DNA from: DSWT01 sp035415725
GTDB taxonomy: Bacteria; Chloroflexota; Anaerolineae; B4-G1; SLSP01
DNA: 46,952 nucleotides
Direction: 5' to 3'
Assembly: GCA_035415725.1 (NCBI GenBank)
Contig: DAOOGN010000020.1
Location: 1-46,952 of the forward strand
Shown here: positions 24,532 to 33,976 of the stretch, in pieces
Numbering within the stretch: the stretch's first letter is position 1
Layout of the letters: each line of letters starts with the position of its first letter
Notes under the pieces: generated by a model
Seen by the model: only the letters and a program-made list of their open reading frames with translations
Databases searched by the model: none
Told to the model about the DNA's origin: nothing
Translations under genes and position numbers: made by a program

Positions 24532-24559
24532 TTGACAAAACGCCCCGCCGTGTTACCAT
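24532..24559 (+). promoter_or_regulatory. Promoter of the CDP-sugar operon
   Basis: TTGACA (24532-24537), 16 bases, TACCAT (24554-24559). It starts about ten bases outside the end of MITE copy C. The leader that follows (24600-24660) is rich in GTGAAACGT/TTTCACGTTTC repeats that can pair. Confidence 0.55.
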
Positions 24560-24695
24560 AGCGCCTGGCACAACAATCGCCGGGAACACAAGATGATGAT
24601 TTGACGCCGGACATGAAACGTGAAACGTGGCGGATTTTCAGACGCAGTTTCACGTTTCGCGTTTTACATTCGATATTTCGCGGCAGGCACAACAG

Positions 24696-25472
24696 ATGAG
24701 CGAACAAATTCCCGTGATCATCCTCTGTGGCGGTAAGGGAACCCGCATGGGAGACCGCACTGTCCCTAAACCATTGGTCGAAGTCGGCGAACGTCCGATA
24801 TTGTGGCACGTCATGAAAATTTACGCGGCGCAAGGCTTCACCGATTTCATCCTGGCCCTCGGTTATCAAGGTGACCTGATCAAACGCTATTTTCTGGAAT
24901 ATGACTGGCAAAGCCGCGACTTCACGCTGGTGTTGGGCGACGGCGTACCGCTGTTTCACACCCCCAACGATACTGCCGGCTGGCGCATCACCTTTGCCGA
25001 GACGGGACTGGAAACGATGACCGGCGCGCGGGTGCGCAAGGCAGCGCGTTATGTACAGACGCCGCGTTTCTTCGTCACCTACGCCGACGGCGTGGCCGAC
25101 ATCGACTTGCATGCCCTGTTGACCTACCACGAGCGGCAGGGACTGCTCGCTACGATGACGGGGGTGCGCGCTTCCTCACGCTTTGGGGTCCTGGAAACTA
25201 CTGCTGAGGGCAAAGTCACCGGCTTTAAGGAAAAGCCCCTCGTCGAAACGCTCATCAACGGCGGTTTTTTGGTCTTCGAACGCGCTGCGCTGCGCTATCT
25301 CGAAGGCGGCGACGATCTGGTCTTGGAACACGAACCCTTTCACGCCCTGGCCACCGCCGGACAACTGGCCGTCTACGAACATCACGGCTTCTGGCGGGCA
25401 ATGGATACCTTCAAAGAAGCCCAAGAACTGACGGCGCTGTGGGAAGAAGGCGCGCCATGGAAAATCTGGTGA
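24696..25472 (+). CDS. rfbF: Glucose-1-phosphate cytidylyltransferase
   Basis: The 258-residue nucleotidyltransferase makes CDP-glucose from CTP and glucose-1-phosphate, the first step to CDP-3,6-dideoxyhexoses. It has the loop ILCGGKGTRMGDRT (about 9-22), KPLVEVGERPILWHVM, TYADGVADID and FKEKPLVETLINGGFLVF. The order and the ILWHVM segment match RfbF rather than dTDP-glucose enzymes. The ATG at 24696 begins just before the conserved strand; only a weak AGGCA precedes it. First gene of an operon with rfbG, an epimerase, two glycosyltransferases and rfbH. Confidence 0.9.
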   Translation: MSEQIPVIILCGGKGTRMGDRTVPKPLVEVGERPILWHVMKIYAAQGFTDFILALGYQGDLIKRYFLEYDWQSRDFTLVLGDGVPLFHTPNDTAGWRITFAETGLETMTGARVRKAARYVQTPRFFVTYADGVADIDLHALLTYHERQGLLATMTGVRASSRFGVLETTAEGKVTGFKEKPLVETLINGGFLVFERAALRYLEGGDDLVLEHEPFHALATAGQLAVYEHHGFWRAMDTFKEAQELTALWEEGAPWKIW

Positions 25473-25507
25473 TGGGAAATTGAAAATGGGTAAGTGGAGG
25501 TAGCTCG

Positions 25508-26491
25508 ATGAACACATCTTTCTGGCACGACCGTCCTGTCTTGATCACAGGCTGCACCGGCTTACTCGGTTCGTGGCTCACGCAGACCCTCGTTGAAGCC
25601 GGGGCCGATGTCGTCGGCTTGATCCGCGATGATGTACCGCAGTCACAACTCGTGCGCTCCGGTATCATCCAACGTATCCGCGTCGCGCGGGGCGATGTCA
25701 CCGATTATGCGACGATGGAACGGGTGTTGAACGAATACGAGATTGACGCCGTCTTCCATCTGGCGGCGCAAACCATCGTGGGGATCGCTAACCGCGCCCC
25801 GCTCTCCACCTTTGAGACCAACATCCGTGGGACGTGGATCACGCTGGAAGCAGCGCGTCGCACACCTACCGTCAAACGTATCCTCGTCGCTTCCAGCGAT
25901 AAGGCCTATGGCACGCAACCCGTCCTCCCCTACACCGAAGATATGCCGTTACACGGTGAGCATCCTTACGATGTTTCCAAAAGCGCTGCCGATCTCATCG
26001 CGCAGACCTATGCGCGGACGTATGGGATGCCTATCGCCATCACCCGCTGCGCCAATCTCTACGGCGGCGGTGATCTCAACTGGAACCGCCTCATCCCCGG
26101 CACGATTCGCAGTGCTCTGCAAGGTGAAGCGCCGGTCATCCGCTCCGACGGCACTTTCGTCCGCGACTATCTCTACGTCCGCGACGCTGTGCGCGCCTAT
26201 ATGATGCTCGCCGAAGCTCTGGATCGTCCCGACATCCAGGGGCAGGCGTTCAATTGCAGTACCGACGAACCGATGAGCGTGCTGGACATGACCCGGCTGA
26301 TCCTCTCTCTCTCGCCTCATCCCCGTATGCAGCCCATCGTGCTCGACGAAGTCAAAAATGAGATCAAGGACCAATATCTCAACAGCAAAAAGATTGTAGA
26401 AGCCATCGGCTGGCAACCGGCATGGTCGCGTGAAGCGGCCCTGGTGGAAACGCTGGCCTGGTATGCGCAGTATTTGGGTTACAGGTTGTGA
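25508..26491 (+). CDS. rfbG: CDP-glucose 4,6-dehydratase
   Basis: This 327-residue short-chain dehydrogenase/reductase converts CDP-glucose to CDP-4-keto-6-deoxyglucose. It has the NAD site GCTGLLGS (about 15-22), SSDKAYG containing the diagnostic Asp-Lys pair, the catalytic YDVSK (Tyr-x3-Lys), RCANLYGGGDLNWNRLIP and C-terminal EVKNEIKDQYLNSKK. It is slightly shorter than enterobacterial RfbG. GGAGGT precedes the ATG at 25508. Next to rfbF, in pathway order. Confidence 0.9.
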   Translation: MNTSFWHDRPVLITGCTGLLGSWLTQTLVEAGADVVGLIRDDVPQSQLVRSGIIQRIRVARGDVTDYATMERVLNEYEIDAVFHLAAQTIVGIANRAPLSTFETNIRGTWITLEAARRTPTVKRILVASSDKAYGTQPVLPYTEDMPLHGEHPYDVSKSAADLIAQTYARTYGMPIAITRCANLYGGGDLNWNRLIPGTIRSALQGEAPVIRSDGTFVRDYLYVRDAVRAYMMLAEALDRPDIQGQAFNCSTDEPMSVLDMTRLILSLSPHPRMQPIVLDEVKNEIKDQYLNSKKIVEAIGWQPAWSREAALVETLAWYAQYLGYRL

Positions 26492-26501
26492 GTGGAAAGT
26501 C

Positions 26502-27446
26502 ATGTCAAAAGATGGGCGAGAATTTGGTCCCTGGAAGCTGAAGCCTGAAACCCAGATTTTCCTGACAGGCGCTACGGGTTTCATCGGATATCATCTGGCG
26601 GAACGCCTGGCCTCGGCCGGCGCCAACGTGACCGCGCTGGTACTGCCCGCCGAAGAACAGCGGCTGCCGGAGGGTGTGCGGGCTGTCCCCGGCGATATCA
26701 CCAGTGCCGACGACGTGCAGCGGGCCATAGCCGCAGCGCAACCGGCGTTGATCGTCCATCTGGCAGCGGTCGGCGTCACCGCTCCCGCTTTACCCTTCGC
26801 CGCAGCCTGCCGCGTCAACGTCGGCGGCACGATCAACGTTGTGGAGGCGGCGCACACGCTGCCTGCGGTACGGCGCATCGTTCTCGTCGGTTCCTCCTAT
26901 GAGTACGGTGCACGTCGCGCCGATGACGGCCTCGATCCGTTCAACGCCTACAGTGCCTCGAAGGTCGCCGCGTGGGCCTTCGCCCGGGCAGCCTACAACG
27001 CTTGGGGCGCGCCGGTGGTTTGGATGCGGCTCTTTCAAGTGTACGGGCCGGGTCAACGGGAACAGGCATTGATCCCGGCGGCGATTCGGGCGGCACTGCA
27101 CGGCGAAGATTTCCGCATGACGGCCGGCGAGCAGCAGCGCGACTTCATTTTTGTTACGGACGTTGTCGAAGCGCTGTTGGCAGCGGCAACGGCACCCGAC
27201 ATTGAAGGACGCGCGCTGGACGTAGGCAGTGGTCAACTGCACCGTATCCGCGCCGTGGTCGAACATATCTGGACGTTGACCGGCGCGCAGGGGCACATTC
27301 TCGCCGGGGCGTTGCCCTACCGGCCCGGCGAAGTCGCCGCCATCCCTGCCGACGTGGACCGTACCCGGCGACTGACGGGATGGGAAGCATGGACCCCTTT
27401 GTCCCAGGGGCTTGCCACAACCATAGTCCAACAAGGAAACAAATAG
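26502..27446 (+). CDS. NAD-dependent epimerase/reductase, likely CDP-dideoxyhexose synthase
   Basis: The 314-residue SDR protein has GATGFIGYHLAERL as NAD-binding loop, SSYEYG and the catalytic YSASK, then RLFQVYGPGQRE. By position it is a candidate for the last step (paratose/abequose-type 4-reductase, RfbS/RfbJ) or an epimerase of the CDP-sugar made by its neighbours. The start at 26502 follows GGAAAG, 10 bases after rfbG, and excludes an upstream extension that overlaps rfbG. The exact product sugar cannot be told. Confidence 0.75.
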   Translation: MSKDGREFGPWKLKPETQIFLTGATGFIGYHLAERLASAGANVTALVLPAEEQRLPEGVRAVPGDITSADDVQRAIAAAQPALIVHLAAVGVTAPALPFAAACRVNVGGTINVVEAAHTLPAVRRIVLVGSSYEYGARRADDGLDPFNAYSASKVAAWAFARAAYNAWGAPVVWMRLFQVYGPGQREQALIPAAIRAALHGEDFRMTAGEQQRDFIFVTDVVEALLAAATAPDIEGRALDVGSGQLHRIRAVVEHIWTLTGAQGHILAGALPYRPGEVAAIPADVDRTRRLTGWEAWTPLSQGLATTIVQQGNK

Positions 27447-27449
27447 CTG

Positions 27450-29078
27450 ATGGAATTCTCTGTGTTTGGCAGGCGAAAATTAAGCTATGGTGTGCAACTC
27501 TTCCTCGTCACTTTGATGGGGGGATGCTTCTGGTGGTGGAGTTATCAAGCTCAACCCTGGCCTATCCAGAACCCTGATGCTGAGGACATGGCGCAAATCG
27601 CGCGTAACTGGCAGCATTTTGAACTTACTTCAAGTTTTATGCCGCTGAATGGTTTAGAGTTTCTTCGTCGACAGGGCATCTCCACCACGCCGCCCTGGCC
27701 CGCTATTACGCGCTTTCCGTTGACGCCGGCGTTGACGGCATTGGCTTTTGCTCTTGTCGGTCCGACGAATCTGGGGGCGGCGTTGGTGTCGGGCGTGCTG
27801 ACGGCTCTTACCTTCCCGTTAATTTTTCATGTCGCCAGGCAGCTTGCTCAGGCGGACATTGCTGGTTGGATTGCCGTAACTTTTCTGGCGCTGAGTGGCG
27901 ATCTTTTCTGGGTCAAAAATCTTGGGATGACGGAACCGGCTGGGTGGACGTTGTTGTTGGCTATGGCCTGTATGATGTTACACGCGGAAGACTTGCACGT
28001 TCAAAGCTCTTGGCAGGCAGTCTGTCTGGGCGGCATTCTGGCTCTGCAGATACTCAACCGTTATACCGCCATAGTGCTGGCCCCGGTTTTGTTGATTTAT
28101 GTAGGATTGACCTCAAAACAGCGCCTGCGTGACCTTGTCCTCTTCTGTGTTGCTTTGAGCTTGCCGCTGATACCGTGGAACATGTACTTGCTACACATCA
28201 CCGGAGAACCGTTCTACAATGTGCAAAGTACTAACGCCCTGGCTTATCAAATCCCCGACGGGCAGAGCGCACTGGGTTGGTACTTGATGGATTATATCGA
28301 AGTGCGCGATTTTGTGCTAGGACATAGGGTCGCACTTTGGCAACGGGCTATTCAATCTGTGCGGCGTCTCTATCAGGATATTCCCTGGCTGATGCCTCCG
28401 GTGGGTTTCGCTTTTTTCATCGCCGGGCTTTTACGCGCCCATCGCCCCGTTGTACGCTGGGTGCAGGGCATGGCCGCAGTTTTATTTGCCGCCACGGCGG
28501 CCTCGGTCTCATTACTGGCTTACTATATCCCACGTTATTATGTGGTCTTTGTTCCTCTCGCGCTCGCGTTTGCCGCCGATGCCGTATGGTGGATTTTGGA
28601 ACATAATGGGCCGCCAGTCAAACGCACAATCGTTTATACCACCTGCGCCATCTGTAGTGTGTTGCTGCTGATACGGGGAGCTAGTTTCTATCGTGCCTAC
28701 CTACATCGAGAAACTCCACAGTACAATCCCTTACTCTACATTGATACGGCGCCGGATAACCAACAAGCGATCAAGACCTATGTATCAGACAGCAGCCTTG
28801 TGGCCTCTAATGTTCCATGGAGTGTGGCCTGGCAGGCTGGCCGCTACACCATCCCTATTCCACCCCAACCGGAAGATATCCCCACTTTAGAAGTACGCTA
28901 TGCCTTACGCATCCATGCTATTTACCTGAGTTCACATTTTGGTATCGACAACAGTCCTCCTGAATGGAAAATATGGAACACTTTGCGTCAAGAAAAGTTG
29001 CCCATTCCCGGATTTACCTTGGCCCACCAATTCGCCGATGGCTCAGTTCTATATCTCAGGGAAACCGGAACACCTTAA
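27450..29078 (+). CDS. Multispanning glycosyltransferase, PMT/ArnT-like (GT39/GT83 clan)
   Basis: The 542-residue membrane protein has about ten hydrophobic helices. The first periplasmic loop carries the acidic pair typical of this clan (NPDAEDMAQIARN, residues about 41-53), near which polyprenyl-phosphate sugar donors bind. The soluble C-terminal 120 residues are periplasmic. It likely transfers a sugar from a lipid carrier to a glycan or protein. AAGGAAAC precedes the ATG, three bases after the previous stop. Base composition is somewhat lower in GC than in flanking genes, hinting at a separate origin. Confidence 0.7.
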   Translation: MEFSVFGRRKLSYGVQLFLVTLMGGCFWWWSYQAQPWPIQNPDAEDMAQIARNWQHFELTSSFMPLNGLEFLRRQGISTTPPWPAITRFPLTPALTALAFALVGPTNLGAALVSGVLTALTFPLIFHVARQLAQADIAGWIAVTFLALSGDLFWVKNLGMTEPAGWTLLLAMACMMLHAEDLHVQSSWQAVCLGGILALQILNRYTAIVLAPVLLIYVGLTSKQRLRDLVLFCVALSLPLIPWNMYLLHITGEPFYNVQSTNALAYQIPDGQSALGWYLMDYIEVRDFVLGHRVALWQRAIQSVRRLYQDIPWLMPPVGFAFFIAGLLRAHRPVVRWVQGMAAVLFAATAASVSLLAYYIPRYYVVFVPLALAFAADAVWWILEHNGPPVKRTIVYTTCAICSVLLLIRGASFYRAYLHRETPQYNPLLYIDTAPDNQQAIKTYVSDSSLVASNVPWSVAWQAGRYTIPIPPQPEDIPTLEVRYALRIHAIYLSSHFGIDNSPPEWKIWNTLRQEKLPIPGFTLAHQFADGSVLYLRETGTP

Positions 29079-29106
29079 GGAGGATGGATATTTCATGGAG
29101 GAATTT

Positions 29107-30480
29107 ATGCTCAACGTCAATCAAACCCCGGCCGCACGCTTGCGCCGTGAGATACTCGACAAAGTCGCCGAGTATTATCAGGCGGCACATCGGCCGGCGA
29201 ATTTTGTCCCCGGCGAGACGTTCGTCAACTACGGGGGGCGCGTCTACGATGAGCGCGAATTGCAGAGTGCGGTCGAAGCGGTATTGGACTTCTGGCTCAC
29301 CGATGGTCCGCGCGTGGAGGCGTTTTCTAAGCGCCTGGGACAATACATAGGGCTAAAGCGCATCCTAACCGTCAACTCAGGATCGTCGGCCAATCTGGTG
29401 GCGATGACGACGCTGCGTTCACAGCAATTGCAAGGCTTCATCCCCTTCCCCGGCGGACGAGAACGGGGGCCGTTGCAACCCGGCGACGAGGTCATTACGC
29501 CGGCTGCCACCTTCCCCACCACGGTCGCCCCCATCGTGCAGAACCAGTTGATGCCGGTTTTCATCGATTGCAAAGTCGGAACGTACAACGTCGACGTGAA
29601 TCTATTGGAAGCCGCACTCTCGGAAAAGACGCGCGCCGTCTTTGTCCCGCACATCCTTGGCAATCCGGTGGAGATGGACCGGGTGATGGAGTTCGCGCAG
29701 GCGCACGACCTCTATGTCATCGAAGACACGTGCGACGCGCTCGGTAGTCGCTACGATGGGGCGTACTGCGGTACATTCGGCCATCTGACAACCTTCAGTT
29801 TCTATCCGGCGCATCATATCACCACCGGCGAGGGGGGGGCGCTAGGGACGAATGACACCAGGCTGTACCATATCGCCCACTCCATCCGCGATTGGGGCCG
29901 CGATTGCTGGTGCGACCACAAGAGCCACCGCGACGGTGAATGTGGTCAACGCTTCGACTGGGAAATCCCCGGCCTGGGCGAACCCTACGATCACCGCTAT
30001 TACTTCACCGAGATCGGCTACAACCTTAAGATGACCGACATCCAGGCCGCCATTGGTCTGCCACAAATCGATAAGCTGCCGGATTTCATTGCCGCGCGCC
30101 GACATAACTTTCAGACGCTTTATGCGGGTCTTGCGCCCTACGCGGAATATCTGGTCCTGCCCGTGTGGAGTCCTAAGGCGGAACCGGCATGGTTCGCGTT
30201 CACCATCGCCGTGCGCCCCGGCGCGCCCTTCACCCGCCACGACCTGAACGATTATCTGCGCGAGCGCAAAATCGAAACCCGTTACCTGTTCGCCGGCAAC
30301 ATTCTGCATCAGCCCGGCTACCGCGACATCGCCCATCGTGTCGCTACACCGCTGCCGGAGACCGAGCAGGTGCTTAAGAACGCCTTTTTCATCGGTGTAT
30401 ATCCGGGGATAGATGACGCGCGACTGGCGTACATCCTGCAAGTTTTCGAGGACTTCTTCACAGCGCGGGGATTGGCATGA
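29107..30480 (+). CDS. rfbH: CDP-4-keto-6-deoxyglucose 3-dehydrase (E1)
   Basis: The 457-residue PMP-dependent enzyme removes the 3-hydroxyl of CDP-4-keto-6-deoxyglucose. It belongs to the DegT aminotransferase fold but has His in place of the PLP Lys (FYPAHHITTGEGGA, about residue 235), the hallmark of E1. Iron-sulfur ligands are present: Cys in EDTCDALG, exactly 57 residues, then CWC, then nine residues and Cys (GECGQRF). From memory the Yersinia enzyme has seven residues in the last gap. GGAGG (29097-29101) fits the ATG at 29107; an ATG at 29095 is possible. No E3 reductase gene is nearby. Confidence 0.92.
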   Translation: MLNVNQTPAARLRREILDKVAEYYQAAHRPANFVPGETFVNYGGRVYDERELQSAVEAVLDFWLTDGPRVEAFSKRLGQYIGLKRILTVNSGSSANLVAMTTLRSQQLQGFIPFPGGRERGPLQPGDEVITPAATFPTTVAPIVQNQLMPVFIDCKVGTYNVDVNLLEAALSEKTRAVFVPHILGNPVEMDRVMEFAQAHDLYVIEDTCDALGSRYDGAYCGTFGHLTTFSFYPAHHITTGEGGALGTNDTRLYHIAHSIRDWGRDCWCDHKSHRDGECGQRFDWEIPGLGEPYDHRYYFTEIGYNLKMTDIQAAIGLPQIDKLPDFIAARRHNFQTLYAGLAPYAEYLVLPVWSPKAEPAWFAFTIAVRPGAPFTRHDLNDYLRERKIETRYLFAGNILHQPGYRDIAHRVATPLPETEQVLKNAFFIGVYPGIDDARLAYILQVFEDFFTARGLA

Positions 30481-31277
30481 GGCGAGGCGCCGAATCAGCA
30501 CAGCAAAAAAGCAGTGAAGCGGCGGACCAGCAAGGTGACACCTCACACCTCGCGCCTCACGCCTCAGGGGTCACGAAACTCTCCATCATCATTTGCGCTT
30601 ATAACGAGCGGCGCACGATTCTCGAGGCTATCGCGCAGGCGCATGCCGTGGAACTTCCGCCCGGCTGGGAGAAAGAAGTTATCGTCGTCGACAATGATTC
30701 GACCGATGGCACCCGCGAGATGCTGCAGACGGTGGATACGCCGGGGGTGCGGGTCATCCTGCACCCGCGCAATCTGGGCAAGAGCGCCTCGATCCTCACC
30801 GGTTTCCGTGAGGCCGGCGGTGACTATGGCCTCGTCTTCGACGCCGATTTGGAATACGAAGCCGCCGACATTCCGCGCCTGGTCGCCGCGGTGACGCCCG
30901 GTGAAACGGTGGCCGTGTTCGGCTCGCGCACGCTGGGAGGACGCAAGATCTACCTCTACGCGCAGAACTATTGGGCTGTGCGCGGCTTGACCGCTCTCGC
31001 CAACAGGCTCTTCGGCGGTCACCTGACCGACATCGCCACCGGGCCCAAGCTGGTGCGCGTGGATGTGGTACGCTCACTGAATCTGAGCTATCACGAATTC
31101 GATCTGGATTTCGATCTGCCGTGCAAACTGCTCAAAAATGGCTACAAGATTGAGGAAATCGCCATCAACTATCACCCCCGCTCGGTGGCGCAGGGGAAAG
31201 GATTGGCAGGGTGGAAGGCCATCTACACCGGTCTGCGCGTGTTGTGGATTTACCTGAAAGTGTTGATAGGGGGATAA
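30477..31277 (+). CDS. Family 2 glycosyltransferase, DPM1-like
   Basis: The 266-residue GT2 enzyme starts its GT-A fold at LSIIICAYNERRTI (about residue 35), with VIVVDNDSTDGT and the metal-binding Asp residues of LVFDADLEY. Lack of membrane helices and the segment GSRTLGGRK fit polyprenyl-phosphate sugar synthases, which would feed the PMT-like enzyme in the same operon. The ATG overlaps the rfbH stop (ATGA). The first 33 residues are low-complexity and may not be conserved. Confidence 0.8.
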   Translation: MRRGAESAQQKSSEAADQQGDTSHLAPHASGVTKLSIIICAYNERRTILEAIAQAHAVELPPGWEKEVIVVDNDSTDGTREMLQTVDTPGVRVILHPRNLGKSASILTGFREAGGDYGLVFDADLEYEAADIPRLVAAVTPGETVAVFGSRTLGGRKIYLYAQNYWAVRGLTALANRLFGGHLTDIATGPKLVRVDVVRSLNLSYHEFDLDFDLPCKLLKNGYKIEEIAINYHPRSVAQGKGLAGWKAIYTGLRVLWIYLKVLIGG

Positions 31278-31278
31278 T

Positions 31279-32238
31279 ATGAACATTGTCATTACCGGTT
31301 CCATCGCCTTCGATTATTTGATGTCGTTTCCGGGTGATTTTTTGGAACATATCAAGCCGGACAGGCTCAACAAGTTGAGTCTCAGTTTCCTGGTCGACGA
31401 GATGCGCAAGCAGTACGGAGGCTGTGCGCCCAATATCGCTTTTAACCTGGCGTTGCTTGGTGAGCATCCCATCGTGATGGGGACAGCAGGGCAGGACTTC
31501 GGTGATTACCGCGCGTGGCTCGAAGCCCACGGTGTGGATACCTCCGGCGTCAAAATCATCCCTGATGTGTTTACCGCCTCGTTTTTCGTCAACACCGACC
31601 GGCAGCAGAACCAGATTGCCAGCTTTTACACCGGGGCGATGGCTTACGCCCGCGAGCTGTCCTTTTACGATGTGACGACGCCGGTTGATATGACCATCGT
31701 CTCGCCCAACGATCCCCAGGCGATGCAGAAGTACCCGGCGGAGTGCAAAGTGCTCGGCATCCCCTACATCTACGATCCGAGCCAGCAGATTGTGCGGCTG
31801 GACGGCACGGCGCTGCGAGAAGGCGTCGAAGGCGCGGACATCCTTATCGTCAACGATTACGAATACGAACTGCTCAAGGATCGCACCGGTATGGGCGATG
31901 ACGACATCCGCGCCGTTGTGACGCGCGCCGTCATCGTCACGCGCGGCGAGCAAGGCTCCGTCATCTGGGCCGACGGCGACGAGGTTGTCGTGCCCGTCGT
32001 CCCGCCGCAGCAGGTGCTCGATCCCACCGGCGTCGGCGACGCTTATCGCGCCGGTCTCATCAAAGGGCTGGCGTTGGGCCTGCCGTGGCGTCTCTGCGGG
32101 CAGATCGGTGCCCTGGCCGCCACCTACGTGCTCGAAACCCACGGCCCGCAGACGCACTCGTACACGCTGGCGGCATTTGGGGAGCGGTACAAACGGGCGT
32201 TCGGGGAAGATGAATTTACTGGTATAATAAGAGCGTGA
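31279..32238 (+). CDS. PfkB-family kinase, probable adenosine kinase
   Basis: The 319-residue ribokinase-fold protein has the N-terminal GSIAFDYLMSFPG, the substrate motif YGGCAPNIAFNLALLG, and the catalytic DPTGVGDAYRAG with the base Asp. Downstream is S-adenosylhomocysteine hydrolase, which makes adenosine; PfkB proteins of this type next to ahcY are best read as adenosine kinases that remove it. GGGGGAT precedes the ATG, one base after the GT2 stop, so it is also in reach of the CDP-sugar operon transcript. Confidence 0.8.
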   Translation: MNIVITGSIAFDYLMSFPGDFLEHIKPDRLNKLSLSFLVDEMRKQYGGCAPNIAFNLALLGEHPIVMGTAGQDFGDYRAWLEAHGVDTSGVKIIPDVFTASFFVNTDRQQNQIASFYTGAMAYARELSFYDVTTPVDMTIVSPNDPQAMQKYPAECKVLGIPYIYDPSQQIVRLDGTALREGVEGADILIVNDYEYELLKDRTGMGDDDIRAVVTRAVIVTRGEQGSVIWADGDEVVVPVVPPQQVLDPTGVGDAYRAGLIKGLALGLPWRLCGQIGALAATYVLETHGPQTHSYTLAAFGERYKRAFGEDEFTGIIRA

Positions 32239-32435
32239 AATTACACCAGTGAAGTGAAGCGAGGTAGATGATGGTTGCACGCTTTATTTTGAGCGATTAC
32301 GTCCAAATGCCGAGTATTCAGTACCACAATTGCGAATGTTGGTCAGCGAAATTGAGCTGATCATCGAACAAGTGTTATTGGTAGAAGAGTGGAACCAACT
32401 CTAAAAAGAACAACTTACAAGGAGTCAATCACACA
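32239..32435 (+). other. Spacer with possible coding remnant
   Basis: A frame ending at 32404 reads a plausible helical stretch (YSVPQLRMLVSEIELIIEQV) but has no start codon near its beginning; another frame opens with ATGATG at 32267 and stops after about 30 codons. This may be a short gene broken by a frameshift. AAGGAGT near 32420 is the ahcY ribosome binding site. Confidence 0.3.
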
Positions 32436-33698
32436 ATGAAGAAATACCACGTAAAAGATTTGGACTTGGCGCCATCCGGACGCCTGCGCATGGAATGGGC
32501 CGAACGTGAAATGCCCGTGCTGCGCCAGATTCGTGAGCGATTTGCCGCCGAGCAGCCGCTCAAGGGGGTGCGGCTTTCGGCATGTCTCCACGTCACTACA
32601 GAAACCGGCAACCTGGCGCGTGTGCTCCAGGCCGGCGGCGCGGACCTCGTCCTGGTTGCCAGCAACCCGTTGAGCACGCAGGACGATGTGGCGGCGGCGC
32701 TCGTCACCTACGACGAGATCCCCGTCTACGCCATCAAGGGCGAGGACAACGCCACTTACTATGAACACATCTACGCCGCGCTTGATCACAAGCCCCACAT
32801 CACCATGGACGATGGCGCCGACCTGGTAGGCACGATGCACCAGAAGCGCCGCGAAGTGCTCAATACCATCATCGGCGGCACCGAGGAAACGACCACCGGC
32901 GTTATCCGCCTGCGGGCGATGGCGAAAGACGGCGCGCTGGAATGCCCCATCATCGCCGTGAACGACGCGATGACCAAGCACCTCTTCGACAACCGCTACG
33001 GGACGGGGCAGTCCACCCTTGACGGCATCATCCGCGCGACCAACGTCCTCATCGCCGGTAAGAACGTGGTGGTGGGCGGCTACGGTTGGTGCAGCCGGGG
33101 CATTGCGATGCGCGCGAAGGGGCTAGGCGGCAATGTCATTATCACGGAGGTCGATCCGCTCAAAGCCCTCGAAGCAGTGATGGATGGCTTCCGCGTGATG
33201 CCCATGCTCGAAGCGGCGTCCATCGGCGACATCTTTGTCACCTCCACCGGCGACATCAATGTCGTGGACCAACAACATTTCGAGGTCATGAAGGACGGCG
33301 CGATTGTCTGCAACTCCGGGCACTTCAACGTCGAGCTAAACTTGCCCGCGCTGGCCTTGATGGCGACCGGTGCACCGCGTCGTATCCGCCCCTTCGTCGA
33401 ACAGTACACTTTGCCCGACGGAAGGCGCATCAATGTCCTGGGGGAGGGGCGTCTGGTCAACCTGGCCGCCGCCGAAGGTCATCCCAGTGCGGTGATGGAT
33501 ATGTCCTTTGCCAATCAGGCTCTCTGTGCCGAGTATATATTTGCCCACGCCGGTGAATTGCAGCATGCGGTCTATGCTGTGCCAGAAATTATCGACCAGG
33601 CCATCGCCAGGCTCAAGCTCGCCGCCATGGGGGTGACGATTGATGTTCTCACCGCAGAACAAAAGCATTACCTGGATTCCTGGCAGGCGGGAACGTAA
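32436..33698 (+). CDS. ahcY: S-adenosylhomocysteine hydrolase
   Basis: A 420-residue cytoplasmic enzyme that splits S-adenosylhomocysteine into adenosine and homocysteine in the methyl cycle. Recognised blocks are HVTTETGNL, MDDGADLV, NDAMTKHLFDNRYGTGQS (catalytic Lys and Asp), the NAD fold VVGGYGWCSRGIAMRAKGLG, CNSGHFNVE and the C-terminal LDSWQ. Size fits the short form common in archaea and thermophiles, without the 40-residue insertion of many bacterial enzymes. AAGGAGT precedes the ATG. It pairs with the kinase gene upstream. Confidence 0.95.
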   Translation: MKKYHVKDLDLAPSGRLRMEWAEREMPVLRQIRERFAAEQPLKGVRLSACLHVTTETGNLARVLQAGGADLVLVASNPLSTQDDVAAALVTYDEIPVYAIKGEDNATYYEHIYAALDHKPHITMDDGADLVGTMHQKRREVLNTIIGGTEETTTGVIRLRAMAKDGALECPIIAVNDAMTKHLFDNRYGTGQSTLDGIIRATNVLIAGKNVVVGGYGWCSRGIAMRAKGLGGNVIITEVDPLKALEAVMDGFRVMPMLEAASIGDIFVTSTGDINVVDQQHFEVMKDGAIVCNSGHFNVELNLPALALMATGAPRRIRPFVEQYTLPDGRRINVLGEGRLVNLAAAEGHPSAVMDMSFANQALCAEYIFAHAGELQHAVYAVPEIIDQAIARLKLAAMGVTIDVLTAEQKHYLDSWQAGT

Positions 33699-33854
33699 CA
33701 CCCCCTTCTCCACCCCTTGTGGCGTGTGGCTTACCCGCTGCCGGGTTCAACGTCCGTGGGACTCCTCCGGCGTGTGTTCAGGCGCTCCCCGTCCTCCATG
33801 GTAGTGCGGGCACGCTTTAAGGTTCCTGTCCGGGCCGGTCGCCCCACCTATCAG

Positions 33855-33940
33855 GTCATCCCCCCTGCCCCCTCTTCTCTGGGGAAGGGGGATTTTTGTA
33901 GGGAGCATGGCGGGTGGCGAAGCCACCCGCCACACCCCCG
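33855..33940 (+). repeat. MITE internal hairpin module
   Basis: Contains the C/G-rich core of the MITE family and the hairpin GGCGGGTGGC (33909-33918), GAA, GCCACCCGCC (33922-33931). Element ends are missing. The G-rich strand order is that of a minus-oriented copy, yet it lies directly upstream of the plus-strand fucosidase gene (33977). Confidence 0.7.
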
Positions 33941-33976
33941 CTTTGCTGCTCTGCGAATTTGTGGTTTAAGAGGGTC

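Noticed and set aside
29107..30480. Loss of an iron-sulfur cysteine in RfbH
   Set aside because: At first only three cysteines were seen near CWC, but the fourth lies exactly 57 residues earlier in EDTCDALG, as expected for E1.
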